Source: an uncultured Desulfobacteraceae bacterium
GTDB lineage: Bacteria; Desulfobacterota; Desulfobacteria; Desulfobacterales; Desulfatirhabdiaceae
Direction: 5' to 3'
Length of the DNA: 44,346 nucleotides
NCBI GenBank assembly: GCA_903909505.1
Contig: CAIVVZ010000102.1
Coordinates: forward strand, 1 to 44,346
In this document: positions 26,754 to 36,277 of the stretch, in pieces
How positions within the stretch are numbered: position 1 is the stretch's first letter
Layout of the letters: each line of letters opens with the position of its first letter
Made by a program: the position numbers and the translations under genes
Notes under the pieces: generated by a model
What the model was told of the DNA's origin: nothing
Database searches by the model: none
Seen by the model: only the letters and a program-made list of their open reading frames with translations

Positions 26754-27505
26754 GCGTTTCCGAATCTGCGATTGCGCTGCTGGTAGTCTTTCAAAATATC
26801 CAGATATTCATTCCGTGAAAAATCAGGCCACAGGGTTTTGGTAATATGAAGTTCTGAATAGGCGATCTGCCAGAGAAGAAAATTGCTGATCCGCATTTCC
26901 CCGCTGGTTCGAATCAGCAGGTCCGGATCCGGAAGATTGTGAGTATACAGGTGAGCGGAAACGGTTTCTTCGGTGATGGATTGAGGGTCCAGACTGCCGG
27001 CTATGGCTTTTTCCGCCAGAATTCGGGTCATTCGAACAATTTCCGCACGTGCGCCATAACTCAGCGCCAGATTCAACACCATCCCCGGATTATGCCGGGT
27101 GGCCTCAATGGTCTGGAAAAGTGCATCCTGTACGTCCCGGGGGAGACGCTCAATCTGGCCAATGGCATTCAGCCGAATGCCATTGGCCATCATGACGGGT
27201 TTTTCAGTCTCAAGAAATTTTTTTAAAAGAGACATCAGGGCAGACACTTCAATGGCTGAGCGCTGCCAGTTTTCCGTGGAAAAGGCATACAGAGTTAATG
27301 CCGGAATGCCGATTTCCCGGCTGGCAGTGACAATGGTTCGAACCGTCTCCGCCCCTCTTTCATGCCCGTTAATCCGGTTGAGAAGGCGCTGCTTGGCCCA
27401 CCGGCCGTTGCCATCCATGATAATGGCCACATGAGCCGGCAGATGTTGAAGGTCAATCCCTTTTTCCAGGGCGGCGACCTCAACAGGCGGCAAATTAGAA
27501 TTCAA
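26750..27505 (-). CDS. uppS: Undecaprenyl (di-trans,poly-cis) diphosphate synthase
   Basis: This cis-prenyltransferase builds the C55 carrier lipid for peptidoglycan and LPS. IIMDGNGRWAK carries the catalytic Asp, and HERGAETVR, YAFSTENWQR and LLIRTSGEMRISNFLLWQIAYSE regions are present. The start is uncertain because no ATG precedes the conserved core. TTG at 27541 overlaps frr by 47 nt without a ribosome binding site. TTG at 27505, overlapping the frr end by 11 nt, has a purine-rich GAGAAAG upstream and gives 251 aa, near the family norm; I chose it. It overlaps cdsA by 4 nt. Confidence 0.92.
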   Translation of the reverse strand: MNSNLPPVEVAALEKGIDLQHLPAHVAIIMDGNGRWAKQRLLNRINGHERGAETVRTIVTASREIGIPALTLYAFSTENWQRSAIEVSALMSLLKKFLETEKPVMMANGIRLNAIGQIERLPRDVQDALFQTIEATRHNPGMVLNLALSYGARAEIVRMTRILAEKAIAGSLDPQSITEETVSAHLYTHNLPDPDLLIRTSGEMRISNFLLWQIAYSELHITKTLWPDFSRNEYLDILKDYQQRNRRFGNA

Positions 27506-28052
27506 GGATTTCTTTCTCTTTTTCGCTATAGATGGTGTCAACCAATTTAATGTAATCGTCAGTGATTTTCTGGATTTGATCCTGGCCCTTGAAAGCCTCG
27601 TCTTCAGAGATCTCTCCGTCTTTTTTCGAGCCTTTGATCAGTTCATTGGAATCCCTGCGGATATTGCGGATGGCCACCTTGTGTTCTTCGCTCATTTTAT
27701 GGATAATCTTCACCAGGCTTTTCCGCCGGTCCGCGGTAAGGGGAGGAATGGAGATTCGAATCACCTTTCCATCATTGGATGGCGTCAGCCCCAGGTCTGA
27801 TTTCAGAATGGCTTTTTCAATTTCCTTGATGACCGATACATCCCAGGGTTGAATCGTAATGAGGCGGCTTTCCGGAACGGAAAGTGAGGCCATCTGGCTG
27901 AGCTGAGTCAGCGTGCCGTAATAATCCACCCGAATACCGTCCAGGATGGATAGCGATGCACGGCCGGTTCGAACCCGCTTGAAATCGTTTTTCAAGGCGG
28001 CCAGGGATTTATTCATCGCTTCTTTGGTTTCTTGACAAATGGATTCAATCAT
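27495..28052 (-). CDS. frr: Ribosome recycling factor
   Basis: This factor splits post-termination ribosomes together with EF-G. The product reads MIESICQETKEAMNKSLAAL, then RTGRASLSILDGIRVDYYG, and ends EKEKEILEF. The frame is open to a GTG at 28061, but the ATG at 28052, preceded by AGGTGAG at good spacing, gives 185 aa, the length of E. coli RRF. It follows pyrH as in most bacteria, and its 3' end overlaps the start of uppS. Confidence 0.96.
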   Translation of the reverse strand: MIESICQETKEAMNKSLAALKNDFKRVRTGRASLSILDGIRVDYYGTLTQLSQMASLSVPESRLITIQPWDVSVIKEIEKAILKSDLGLTPSNDGKVIRISIPPLTADRRKSLVKIIHKMSEEHKVAIRNIRRDSNELIKGSKKDGEISEDEAFKGQDQIQKITDDYIKLVDTIYSEKEKEILEF

Positions 28053-28141
28053 GGGGCTCACCTTTTTTTATCAGGAGTCAGAATACAAAAAACAGAAAAC
28101 AAAAAAAGCAGTTAACCGATGGGAAGTCTAATATTCAGGTT

Positions 28142-28858
28142 TCAGTTGCAGATCCGGGTACCCACATCCTCTCCGCAAACAACCTTTCTGATGTTGCCCG
28201 GGCTGTGGAGATTGAATACGGCCAGGGGCAACTGGTTATCCATCGCCAGCGAGATCGCAGTCATATCCATGACTTTCAGTTGACGTTCCAGCACCTCCAT
28301 GTAGCTGATCTTTTTGATAAACCGGGCATCCTTGTTCTTAACCGGATCGGCATCGTAAATTCCGTCCACCTTGGTCGCTTTTAAGAGAATTTCGGCATGA
28401 ATCTCCTGCGCCCTTAAAGCGGCGGCGGTATCGGTGGTAAAATACGGACTTCCGGTTCCGGCTGCAAAAATAACAGCCCGTCCTTTTTCAAGGTGCCGAA
28501 CCGCTCTTCGAACGATGAACGGTTCGGCAACCTCATGCATGGATATGGCGGTCTGGACCCTTGTCTGAACACCTTTACGTTCCAGGGCGTCCTGAAGGGC
28601 AATGCTGTTGATAACGGTGGCCAGCATTCCCATGTGGTCGGCGGAGGTCCGGTCCATTCCAAAGGAGCTGGCGGCAATTCCCCGGAAAATATTGCCGCCG
28701 CCCACCACGATTGCAACCTGAACCCCGATATCGATAACGGACCGGATTTCATCCGCCACGTATTTGATCATATCCGGATCAATGCCGAATCCCTGATTTC
28801 CGATGAGGGCTTCGCCACTCAGCTTGAGAAGAATCCGTTTATAGAGCGGTTGTTTCAA
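28142..28858 (-). CDS. pyrH: UMP kinase
   Basis: This phosphorylates UMP to UDP in the cytoplasm. It belongs to the amino-acid-kinase fold: [10 protein letters not shown] near the N-terminus, [10 protein letters not shown] around residue 52, [17 protein letters not shown] for substrate binding, and [13 protein letters not shown]. Length (238 aa) is standard. It lies 4 nt after tsf and before frr, the conserved order. Confidence 0.97.
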   Translation of the reverse strand: MKQPLYKRILLKLSGEALIGNQGFGIDPDMIKYVADEIRSVIDIGVQVAIVVGGGNIFRGIAASSFGMDRTSADHMGMLATVINSIALQDALERKGVQTRVQTAISMHEVAEPFIVRRAVRHLEKGRAVIFAAGTGSPYFTTDTAAALRAQEIHAEILLKATKVDGIYDADPVKNKDARFIKKISYMEVLERQLKVMDMTAISLAMDNQLPLAVFNLHSPGNIRKVVCGEDVGTRICN

Positions 28859-28862
28859 GGAG

Positions 28863-29459
28863 TCATTCTCCTACCTGGAATCTCACAAAACGTTTGATGG
28901 TGATGTTCTCGCCGATTTTGGCAATCTGTTCATGAATCAGGTCGGAAATGGTGACATTGGGGTCGCGGACATACCCCTGGTTGAGCAGACAGCTTTCTTT
29001 ATAGAATTTGCTCAGCTTGCCCTCTGCAATCTTATCGATCATTTGTTCGGGTTTGCCCATGGCTCGAACCTGATCCCGGTAAATCTCCATTTCCTTTTCA
29101 ACCACTTCCTTGGGAACATCCTGCTGAGAAATGGATACAGGATTGGTGGCTGCAATGTGCATGGCGATATTTCTGGCAAACTGGACGAAGTCTTCATTCT
29201 TGGCTACAAAATCGGTTTCACAGTTGACTTCAACCATGACGCCGAGTTTGCCGCCGGTGTGAATATAGGTTTGAATGGTTCCTTCGGACATGGCCCTGCC
29301 GGCTCTCTTGGCTGCTGTTGCCAGCCCTTTTTTCCTGAGAAAATCAATGGCCTTGTTGATATCGCCATCGCTTTGTTTCAGCGCTTCCTTGCAATCCATC
29401 ATTCCGGCGGCGGTTTTGTCCCGCAGCTCTTTAACAGTCGATGCACTAATGGTGGTCAT
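28863..29459 (-). CDS. tsf: Elongation factor Ts, short form
   Basis: This is the nucleotide exchange factor for EF-Tu. It has the N-terminal UBA-like domain ([23 protein letters not shown]) and the EF-Tu-contacting [10 protein letters not shown] region. At 198 aa it is the short bacterial form, compared with 283 aa in E. coli. The frame opens further to 29501, but the ATG at 29459 begins at the family's normal N-terminus and follows AGGAG. It is separated from rpsB by 79 nt containing a small hairpin (ATCCC/GGGAT, 29493-29508). Confidence 0.95.
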   Translation of the reverse strand: MTTISASTVKELRDKTAAGMMDCKEALKQSDGDINKAIDFLRKKGLATAAKRAGRAMSEGTIQTYIHTGGKLGVMVEVNCETDFVAKNEDFVQFARNIAMHIAATNPVSISQQDVPKEVVEKEMEIYRDQVRAMGKPEQMIDKIAEGKLSKFYKESCLLNQGYVRDPNVTISDLIHEQIAKIGENITIKRFVRFQVGE

Positions 29460-29538
29460 GATGCTTCTTCTCCTTACCATCTTATTTGCTGAATCCCCCA
29501 AAAGGGATGTTACTTTTTAAATTTCAATCCTGACAGAA

Positions 29539-30417
29539 TCACACTTCACTGTCGTCGTCTTCCTCTTCATCGACCGCATCATACTTGGATGATGCCCTCT
29601 TGATGATTTCAATGACCGGGCCATCCGCGCCGTCTGAAATCACTTTGCGTTCGCCGGTTTTCATATCCGAACCGGCTGCGCTCATCTCGGATTCATCAAT
29701 GGCTTTGTCCGAATCGGCCTGTTTTTTCTCGGCATAACGCTGCTGGCCTTCGAGGCAGGCATCAGCGATTTTGGAAGTGAGCAGGCGAATGGAACGAATG
29801 GCGTCATCGTTTCCCGGAATCAGGTAATCGATCTCGTCGGGGTCGCAGTTGGTATCCGCAATTGCGATGATGGGGATTCGAAGTCTTCGTCCTTCGCGGA
29901 CGGCGATGGCTTCATTCTTGGAATCCACGATAAAGATTGCTCCTGGCAGTCGGGTCATGGTGCGGATACCGCCCAGAATGCTGTCCAGTTTCAGGCGCTC
30001 TTTCCCCAGTTGCTGACGCTCTTTTTTGGGATAGAGATTGATGGAGCCGTCTGTTTCAATGGTGTTCAAGGTGTTTAATCGGTCGATGCTTTTTTTGATC
30101 GTTTGGAAATTGGTCAACATGCCGCCCAGCCACCGGTTGTGAATATAATACATTTCACATCGGCTGGCTTCTTCAAAAATGGTTTCCTTGGCCTGTTTCT
30201 TGGTGCCGACAAACAGGACGGATTTGCCGTTAGCTACCGTATCCACAACAAAATCGTAAACATCTCTGAACATGCGGACGGTTTTTTGCAGATCAATGAT
30301 GTAAATTCCGTTTCTTGCTCCAAAGATAAAGGGTTTCATCTTTGGATTCCAGCGTTTGGTCTGATGACCAAAATGAACTCCGGCTTCCAGAAGTTCTTTC
30401 ATTGTAACGTAAGCCAT
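29539..30417 (-). CDS. rpsB: 30S ribosomal protein S2 with extended acidic C-terminus
   Basis: This is a structural protein of the small ribosomal subunit. Family segments include [20 protein letters not shown] at the start, [23 protein letters not shown] and [13 protein letters not shown]. The core ends near residue 230; a further 60 or so residues follow, finishing in an acidic run ([10 protein letters not shown]), making 292 aa against 241 in E. coli. It heads the long - strand series, with a good promoter about 110 nt upstream and AAGGAGA before the ATG. Confidence 0.97.
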   Translation of the reverse strand: MAYVTMKELLEAGVHFGHQTKRWNPKMKPFIFGARNGIYIIDLQKTVRMFRDVYDFVVDTVANGKSVLFVGTKKQAKETIFEEASRCEMYYIHNRWLGGMLTNFQTIKKSIDRLNTLNTIETDGSINLYPKKERQQLGKERLKLDSILGGIRTMTRLPGAIFIVDSKNEAIAVREGRRLRIPIIAIADTNCDPDEIDYLIPGNDDAIRSIRLLTSKIADACLEGQQRYAEKKQADSDKAIDESEMSAAGSDMKTGERKVISDGADGPVIEIIKRASSKYDAVDEEEDDDSEV

Positions 30418-30529
30418 TTTGTTTCTCCTTTTTTGGTTTTACCACCGTTCTCATCAGCCCGGATTTCCACTTTCAACGAAAGCACCGAAAATTCAGTCAG
30501 AGAACGTGCGAATTATTTTAAATCTTCTT

Positions 30530-30558
30530 TTTATACCAAATTATTTCTATTTTCACAA
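30530..30558 (-). promoter_or_regulatory. Sigma70-type promoter for the rpsB operon
   Basis: On the - strand, TTGTGA (30553-30558) and TATAAA (30530-30535) are 17 bp apart in an AT-rich stretch. The start would fall near 30523, giving a leader of about 105 nt. It should drive rpsB-tsf and at least part of the genes downstream. Confidence 0.65.
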
Positions 30559-30575
30559 TTAAAAACTGTTGGCTT

Positions 30576-30606
30576 TGTAAAAAGGCCAGCAGGCGGAACG
30601 CCGGTA
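30576..30606 (-). terminator. Possible weak terminator after prmC
   Basis: On the - strand, CCGGC pairs with GCTGG (one G-T pair) around a short loop and is followed by CCTTTTTAC. It lies between the prmC stop and the rpsB promoter, where separation of the two units would be expected. The stem is short. Confidence 0.35.
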
Positions 30607-30611
30607 CAAAA

Positions 30612-31517
30612 TCATCCAATTTTGTGCATCACGACAACGCGATCGTGTCCGGCATAGTCCTTTATGATTTGAAAAGAATGATAATGACCGCAATGCTGAA
30701 TCATCTGGATGACGGTTTCCTTTTGATTGAAACCTATTTCGAGCAGGAGAACGCCCTGGGGTTTGAGCAGCGGCTGCGCGGAAATGATAATCTGTCGAAT
30801 GGCATGAAGACCGTCGGATCGGCCGTCCAAAGCCAGCAGCGGTTCAAATCGCTTGACCTCGGGCTGAAGACCGGCAATGTCATCAGAGGGGATATATGGC
30901 GGATTCGACACAATCATGTCAAAAACGGATTCGTTTGGCGAAAATGGATCCAGCCAGTTGCCTGCGACAAACGAAACCACGGATGATAGTTGATGACGTC
31001 TGGCGTTTCGCCTGGCAATATCAAGCGCTTTCAGCGAAATATCCGTTGCAACAAACCGGTATGCCGGTCGTTCGGATGCTAGGGCAAGGACGATTGCGCC
31101 GGAGCCGGTACCCAGTTCCAAAACCTGTCCAGCCGAATCAAGAGGTGCGTCCACAGGCCCGAGGCAGCTCAAGGCGGCTTCCACAAGGGTTTCGGTATCA
31201 GGCCTCGGGATGAGAACATCCGGGTTGACCTCAAGGTCCAGGGACCAGAATTCTTTTTTGCCAATGATATAGGCTACCGGCTCTCTGTTGACCCGCCGCT
31301 TGATCAGGGACTTGAATTCGGACAGTTCGCTTTTTAGTAAGGGCTGGTCGTATCTGAGGTATAAATCAATCCGTTTCAGATTCAGGAGGGTGGCAAGGAG
31401 AATTTCGGCGGTTGCCCGAGGGCTGTCAATGCCGTGAGAAGTGAAATATCCTGTTGCCCACTTCAGCAGATTCAGGATGGTCCACTCAGCTTCCCTGGGG
31501 TCGGGAGGATTCTGCAT
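30612..31517 (-). CDS. prmC: Release factor glutamine methyltransferase PrmC
   Basis: This SAM-dependent enzyme methylates the GGQ glutamine of release factors RF1 and RF2. The SAM motif is [15 protein letters not shown] and the catalytic motif is SNPPYIP. The N-terminal helical substrate-binding domain includes [14 protein letters not shown]. At 301 aa it is slightly longer than E. coli PrmC (277 aa). It overlaps the end of prfA, its substrate's gene, by 32 nt. Confidence 0.95.
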   Translation of the reverse strand: MQNPPDPREAEWTILNLLKWATGYFTSHGIDSPRATAEILLATLLNLKRIDLYLRYDQPLLKSELSEFKSLIKRRVNREPVAYIIGKKEFWSLDLEVNPDVLIPRPDTETLVEAALSCLGPVDAPLDSAGQVLELGTGSGAIVLALASERPAYRFVATDISLKALDIARRNARRHQLSSVVSFVAGNWLDPFSPNESVFDMIVSNPPYIPSDDIAGLQPEVKRFEPLLALDGRSDGLHAIRQIIISAQPLLKPQGVLLLEIGFNQKETVIQMIQHCGHYHSFQIIKDYAGHDRVVVMHKIG

Positions 31518-32571
31518 TCTGTAGGGCCTGGGCCTGGTAATAAGCGGTTAGCTGGTCGATGATATCATCAATGTCACCTTGAAGAATGGCTTCCAGTTTA
31601 TAAAGAGTCAGCCCAATGCGGTGATCCGTCATGCGGCCCTGCGGAAAATTATAGGTCCGGATTCTCCCGCTTCTATCCCCGGTTCCCACCTGGCTTTTAC
31701 GATCCAGAGAGCGTTTCTCATCCTGTTCGCTGACCATTTTATTCAACAGTCTGGCTCTTAAAACGGTCAAGGCCTTGGCTTTATTTTTCCATTGGGATTT
31801 TTCGTCCTGGCAGATGACCACCAGGCCTGTGGGCAGGTGGGTAACCCGCACCGCCGAATCGGTTGTATTGACAGACTGTCCGCCGGGGCCGGATGAGCGA
31901 AATACATCAAATTTGACTTCCGTGGAATCGATATGGACTTCGACTTCCTCTGCTTCCGGAAGCACGGCAACGGTAACCGCAGAGGTATGGATGCGGCCCT
32001 GTGTTTCCGTGGTGGGCACCCGCTGAACACGATGGGTGCCGCTTTCATATTTAAAAGCGCTGTAAGCGCCGATGCCATGAACCATGGCAACGATTTCCTT
32101 TAAGCCGCCGACACCGGTCGTGTGATGCGTCATCACTTCGACTTTCCAGTTGCGTTTTTCAGCATAACGGCAATACATTCGAAACAGATCTCCGGCAAAA
32201 AGGCCGGCTTCTTCACCGCCGGTCCCCGCCCGGATTTCCAGAATGATGTTTTTGTCGTCATTGGGGTTTTTGGGAACAAGAAGCTGTTTGATCTGCAGAT
32301 CGAGCTGTTCTTTTTCGCGGTTCAACTTCTCGATTTCATCGCGAGCCATTTCCTTGATGTCCGGATCGCTGTCCTTTAACATCTCATGGCTGTTGTCAAG
32401 ATCTCCGATGATCCGCTTGTATTCGCGGTAAGCTGCAACAACCTTGTTCAGGTCTGCGTGCTCTTGGGCATATTTCTGGTAGAGTTCTCGATTCTGAACG
32501 GTTTTCGGGTCTGATAGAAGCTTTTCGACCTCCAGAAATCGTTTTTCAACACCTTTTAATTTGTCAAACAT
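31486..32571 (-). CDS. prfA: Peptide chain release factor 1
   Basis: This recognises UAA and UAG stop codons and triggers peptide release. The GGQ loop is in [20 protein letters not shown], and the codon-reading PxT tripeptide is PTT in [19 protein letters not shown], where E. coli RF1 has PAT. Length 361 aa is standard. It sits between rpmE and prmC, a common order. Confidence 0.97.
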   Translation of the reverse strand: MFDKLKGVEKRFLEVEKLLSDPKTVQNRELYQKYAQEHADLNKVVAAYREYKRIIGDLDNSHEMLKDSDPDIKEMARDEIEKLNREKEQLDLQIKQLLVPKNPNDDKNIILEIRAGTGGEEAGLFAGDLFRMYCRYAEKRNWKVEVMTHHTTGVGGLKEIVAMVHGIGAYSAFKYESGTHRVQRVPTTETQGRIHTSAVTVAVLPEAEEVEVHIDSTEVKFDVFRSSGPGGQSVNTTDSAVRVTHLPTGLVVICQDEKSQWKNKAKALTVLRARLLNKMVSEQDEKRSLDRKSQVGTGDRSGRIRTYNFPQGRMTDHRIGLTLYKLEAILQGDIDDIIDQLTAYYQAQALQNAESSRPQGS

Positions 32572-32636
32572 AACATGTCAGGCCAAGAGCCAAGGGCAAA
32601 AAAAGTCAAGGGACTTGATCCGTTCCTTGATTTCAA

Positions 32637-32660
32637 CCCTCAGCCTTCAGTCCTCAGCCT
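32637..32660 (-). repeat. 3'-end repeat, copy 2 (abuts rpmE stop)
   Basis: On the sense (-) strand the sequence directly after the rpmE stop reads AGGCTGAGGACTGAAGGCTG then AGGG. It differs from the copies after the acyl-CoA synthetase and ugpB genes at only a few positions and has the same orientation relative to its gene. Between it and prfA, CAAGGGA (32608-32614) and TTCCTTG can also pair. Confidence 0.6.
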
Positions 32661-32867
32661 TTATTTTTGAAATTTCTCATATTTTTTGCGGAACCGTTCG
32701 ATTCGGCCGGCCGTATCTACCAGTTTTTGTTTTCCGGTAAAAAACGGATGGCATTTAGAACATATTTCCACATGAATTTCGGGCTTTGTGGATCCAACTT
32801 GAAAATTGGCGCCACAGGCGCATTTGATGACCGTTTCTGCATAAGGCGGATGAATCGTCGCTTTCAT
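32661..32867 (-). CDS. rpmE: 50S ribosomal protein L31, zinc-binding form
   Basis: This small large-subunit protein has 68 aa. The cysteines C16, C18, C36 and C39 (CACG and CSKC) mark the zinc-binding form. [20 protein letters not shown] is the conserved C-terminal half. It lies 50 nt after rho, a widely conserved pairing. Confidence 0.97.
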   Translation of the reverse strand: MKATIHPPYAETVIKCACGANFQVGSTKPEIHVEICSKCHPFFTGKQKLVDTAGRIERFRKKYEKFQK

Positions 32868-32917
32868 TACTCTGGTGAACTCCCTATCTTGGTTGTTAGT
32901 ATCATGTTCCTTCAGAA

Positions 32918-34165
32918 TTAAGCATTCATGGAATTTAAAAAGTCCTTATTATTCTTTGTTCCGCTCATTTTTTCAAGTAAAAATTCAAGGCTGTCCATGG
33001 GATTTAAGGAAGACAGCAGTTTTCGCAGAATCCAGACGCGGTTTAATGTCTCGTCATCCAAAAGAAGCTCTTCTTTTCGGGTGCCGGATTTCTTGATGTC
33101 AATTGCCGGGAATACCCGTTTGTCGGCAAGCCTTCTGTCAAGCTGAATTTCCATATTGCCGGTTCCCTTGAATTCTTCAAAAATGACTTCGTCCATTCGG
33201 CTTCCGGTATCGATCAGGGCCGTGGCAATGATGGTTAGACTGCCGCCTTCCTCGATGTTACGCGCGGCTCCGAAAAACCGTTTGGGTCGCTGAAGTGCAT
33301 TGGAGTCCACGCCGCCGGATAGAATTTTTCCGCTGGGAGGCATCACCGCGTTATAGGCCCGAGCAAGCCGGGTAACACTGTCCAAAAGAATAACCACATC
33401 TTTTTTATGTTCAACCAGGCGTTTGGCTTTTTCGATGACCATTTCAGCCACCTGAACATGGCGTTCCGCAGGTTCGTCAAAGGTAGAGCTGATGACCTCG
33501 GCATTGACCGATCGTTCCATGTCGGTCACTTCTTCGGGCCGTTCATCAATGAGAAGCACGAAGGGGATGACATCCTTGTGACTGCTGATAATGCTGTTGG
33601 CGATGTTTTGCATCAGCATGGTCTTGCCCGAACGCGGCGGGGATACAATCAGTCCTCTCTGACCAAAACCAATGGGAATCATCAGGTCCATGATTCGCGA
33701 GGAATAATTATCCGCGGCACCTTCAATGTTCATTTTCCGGTTTGGGTACAAGGGGGTAAGGTTGTCAAAGAGAATCTTATCACGTGCTACTTCCGGGTCT
33801 TCGTAATTGACGGCCTCTACTTTGAGAAGCGCAAAATACCGCTCGGTTTCCTTGGGTTGACGGATTTGACCGGAGATGGTGTCGCCGGTTCTCAGGTTAA
33901 AACGACGGATCTGAGAAGGGGAAACGTAAATATCGTCCGGCCCCGGCAGATAGTTGTAGTTGGGTGCGCGCAAAAACCCAAACCCATCCGGAAGGATTTC
34001 AAGGGTTCCTTCACCATAGATCTGACCATTTTTTTCAAACTGGGTCTGAAGCAGGGCAAAAATGAGTTCCTGTTTTCGCAGGCCGGCAGCCCCGTGAATG
34101 TTATAGTCTTTGGCCATCTGGGCCAATTCACTGATTCTTTTGTCTTTAAGTTCGGCTATGTTCAT
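32918..34165 (-). CDS. rho: Transcription termination factor Rho
   Basis: This hexameric RNA-dependent ATPase ends transcription at rut sites. The N-terminal helical domain is followed by the cold-shock-like RNA-binding domain ([20 protein letters not shown]). The motor has Walker [12 protein letters not shown], Walker [17 protein letters not shown] and the Q/R-loop regions ([20 protein letters not shown]). At 415 aa it matches the usual length (E. coli 419). A long C-rich leader precedes it. Confidence 0.98.
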   Translation of the reverse strand: MNIAELKDKRISELAQMAKDYNIHGAAGLRKQELIFALLQTQFEKNGQIYGEGTLEILPDGFGFLRAPNYNYLPGPDDIYVSPSQIRRFNLRTGDTISGQIRQPKETERYFALLKVEAVNYEDPEVARDKILFDNLTPLYPNRKMNIEGAADNYSSRIMDLMIPIGFGQRGLIVSPPRSGKTMLMQNIANSIISSHKDVIPFVLLIDERPEEVTDMERSVNAEVISSTFDEPAERHVQVAEMVIEKAKRLVEHKKDVVILLDSVTRLARAYNAVMPPSGKILSGGVDSNALQRPKRFFGAARNIEEGGSLTIIATALIDTGSRMDEVIFEEFKGTGNMEIQLDRRLADKRVFPAIDIKKSGTRKEELLLDDETLNRVWILRKLLSSLNPMDSLEFLLEKMSGTKNNKDFLNSMNA

Positions 34166-34488
34166 TAATGCAATACCCCGTTGTTTTCTTGCCCGCCGGT
34201 CATTTCAGTTCCGCTGTGTTGTACCGGGGGTTAGAAGTGGAAATAGTCAAAACTATTCACATTCGTGTGCGTCAAAGGAAAGACAACACGGAAAATATGG
34301 GAACGAGAATAAAAGGCTTTTTACCGAACCAGCGTTCAGAAAACAGATGCACGTATGAAATGCAAATGGTGAAAGATGATTCAGTGCATGCTGGATATGG
34401 AGGAATAAAGGAGTTTCTGAGATTATATGATTGAAGAATTGGTTTAGGTATTCACTCCAAATGACGAACGTTATGCCTTTAAAGCTTA
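34166..34488 (-). promoter_or_regulatory. Long rho 5' leader with rut-like composition
   Basis: Between the promoter-like sequence and the rho ATG lie about 320 nt without a convincing gene on either strand. On the transcribed (-) strand, bases 34418 down to about 34332 hold roughly 24 C against 10 G by hand count, with many pyrimidine-C dinucleotides and little obvious pairing. That composition suits Rho loading. E. coli rho is autoregulated in its leader, so the same is plausible here. Confidence 0.4.
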
Positions 34489-34517
34489 TATTTATATCAT
34501 AATCATAATGATGTCAA
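34489..34517 (-). promoter_or_regulatory. Sigma70-type promoter for rho
   Basis: On the - strand a perfect TTGACA (34512-34517) is followed after 17 bp by TAAATA (34489-34494); overlapping TATAAA and ATAAAT give other possible -10 registers. The flanks are AT-rich. It is the only strong promoter-like site upstream of rho. Confidence 0.55.
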
Positions 34518-34534
34518 GAAATTTGTTAGCAAGT

Positions 34535-34562
34535 CCTTTGGGCGGGCAGACCAAAGGTTTTT
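34535..34562 (+). terminator. Intrinsic-terminator-like hairpin on the + strand
   Basis: CCTTTGG (34535-34541) and CCAAAGG (34551-34557) pair perfectly around 9 nt and are followed by TTTTT on the + strand. No + strand gene ends here. An alternative - strand fold uses GGGCAGGCAG (after the pgi stop) against CTGCCCGCCC with one mismatch, which could serve as the pgi terminator although no T-run follows it. Confidence 0.4.
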
Positions 34563-34586
34563 CCCTTCAGCCTGCCTGCCCGAGTC

Positions 34587-36203
34587 TTACTCTGAAAACA
34601 ACATCTCCACATAAAATCGGGTGATGGGGTCTATTGAATCCAATGAATGGCTGCTATCCTTATTCCTGGCAGCCATTTCCTTCCGGATTTCTCCAGCCAA
34701 AACTTTTCCCAGTTCCACCCCGAACTGATCAAATGGATTGATACCCCAAATAAATGCCTCAAAAACGGTTCTGGCTTCGTAAAACGACAGGAGTTTGCCG
34801 ATGCTTTCCGGGGAAAGATCCTTTAAAATCAGCGTAGATGACGGACGATTGCCGGGAAAACATCGGGCCGGGTCCGCATCCTCTTTTCCGGTGGCAAGGG
34901 CCATGGGCTGGGAAAGTAGATTGGCCCAGAGTTCCTGATGATTGGTCACCCCCTTGGAAGTCGTCCGGTATTGCGGGAACAGCGGATGGATAACGCCGAT
35001 AAATTCGATCGGGAAAGCCCTTCCCTGGTGAGCGAGTTGAAAAAACGAATGCTGGGCGTTGGTGCCGGGTTCTCCGAAAATGATGGTTCCGCAAGGTTCT
35101 TCCATGAATATGCCTTCGGTATTGACCATTTTGCCGTTACTTTCCATATTGAGCTGCTGAACATGCGGCGCCAGTTTGGCTAAAGGGGCCGAATAGGGAA
35201 TAATGGCCTGAGCTGGATATTTTAGAAAATTGTTGTTCCAGATCGCGATCAGCGCGGCCACAAGAGGCATGTTTTCCTGAATCGGGGAGTGAAGGGCATG
35301 GGAATCCATGGCTTCGGCCCCTTTCAGGAAACGCTCAAATAAATCATAGCCCAGATACAGGCTGAGGGGAACAGCGCCGACCGCGGAGCTGACGCTGTAT
35401 CTGCCGCCGATGAAATCGAACATGTTAAAGGATTGAAGCACGGGATTGTCGGGATTGTTCCCCGGACTTCCCTTGCTGGTTACCGTTACAATGTGCTTTG
35501 AGGGATCAATTCCTTTTTCAGCCATAAATGCCCGGGCCAGTCCTTCATTGGACAGGGTCTCCGGAGTTGTATAGCTTTTTGAGATGATCAGCCATAGCGT
35601 GGCTTCAGGGTCAATTTCTCTGACAATGATCCCAAAGTTGTGGATATCCACATTCGACAGATAGTGAAGATCGATGCCGTGGTCCGCATAAGACTTCAGA
35701 GCCGTTGAAACGAATTCCGTTCCCAGATAGGAGCCACCGATGCCGATAACCACGACATGACGGAAGCGCTTGCCCGTGGATCCGGTGATCATTCCGCCAT
35801 GAACCTGATCGGAAAAAGCCTTGATTTGGCGGTTAACTTCCCTGAGTTCGGAAAGAATATCCTTTCCATCAAGATAGAGGGTTGTGCTGGAAAAATCGCG
35901 TGTTGCCGTATGAAGCGCAGCCCGGTTTTCCGTCACATTCAACTTTTCGCCCTTTGTCATGGCGGCAAATTTTTCCATAACCCCGCGGGTCCGGGCGAGC
36001 TCAAAAAGAAGTTCCAGGGTGATCGAATCGAGCCGTTGCCGTGAAAAATCGAAAAACATATCCGCGGCGGTCAGGGAAAAAGCGTTTAAACGGCTGGGTT
36101 CTGCGATAAGATGCTTCAGATGGTTTTGCGGCTGATTCATCACTTCTGCCCGAGCCATGAGCTTTTTCCACGATTCTCCGGTATAAAGACTTTGTGAAGT
36201 CAT
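34587..36203 (-). CDS. pgi: Glucose-6-phosphate isomerase
   Basis: This interconverts glucose-6-phosphate and fructose-6-phosphate. The 538-aa protein has the sugar-isomerase (SIS) regions GIGGSYLGTEFV and LIISKSYTTPET, the signature GGRYSVSSAVGAVPL, and the catalytic region with GTNAQHSFFQLAHQG. AAGGAGA lies six bases before the ATG. It follows the epimerase gene by 74 nt on the same strand, so sugar-phosphate supply for polysaccharide precursors is a reasonable link. Confidence 0.96.
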   Translation of the reverse strand: MTSQSLYTGESWKKLMARAEVMNQPQNHLKHLIAEPSRLNAFSLTAADMFFDFSRQRLDSITLELLFELARTRGVMEKFAAMTKGEKLNVTENRAALHTATRDFSSTTLYLDGKDILSELREVNRQIKAFSDQVHGGMITGSTGKRFRHVVVIGIGGSYLGTEFVSTALKSYADHGIDLHYLSNVDIHNFGIIVREIDPEATLWLIISKSYTTPETLSNEGLARAFMAEKGIDPSKHIVTVTSKGSPGNNPDNPVLQSFNMFDFIGGRYSVSSAVGAVPLSLYLGYDLFERFLKGAEAMDSHALHSPIQENMPLVAALIAIWNNNFLKYPAQAIIPYSAPLAKLAPHVQQLNMESNGKMVNTEGIFMEEPCGTIIFGEPGTNAQHSFFQLAHQGRAFPIEFIGVIHPLFPQYRTTSKGVTNHQELWANLLSQPMALATGKEDADPARCFPGNRPSSTLILKDLSPESIGKLLSFYEARTVFEAFIWGINPFDQFGVELGKVLAGEIRKEMAARNKDSSHSLDSIDPITRFYVEMLFSE

Positions 36204-36277
36204 CCTGTCTCCTTATGATTGTAAAAAGCAAGCTTCCAAAAAGAAAACACCCTCTTTCTGGGGCTCAGTCATAAATC

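Noticed and set aside
34168..34434. An 88-codon + strand frame in the rho upstream region, roughly in line with a + strand terminator
   Set aside because: No ribosome binding site, no motif, and the composition does not look like a conserved protein; the antisense leader explanation is simpler.
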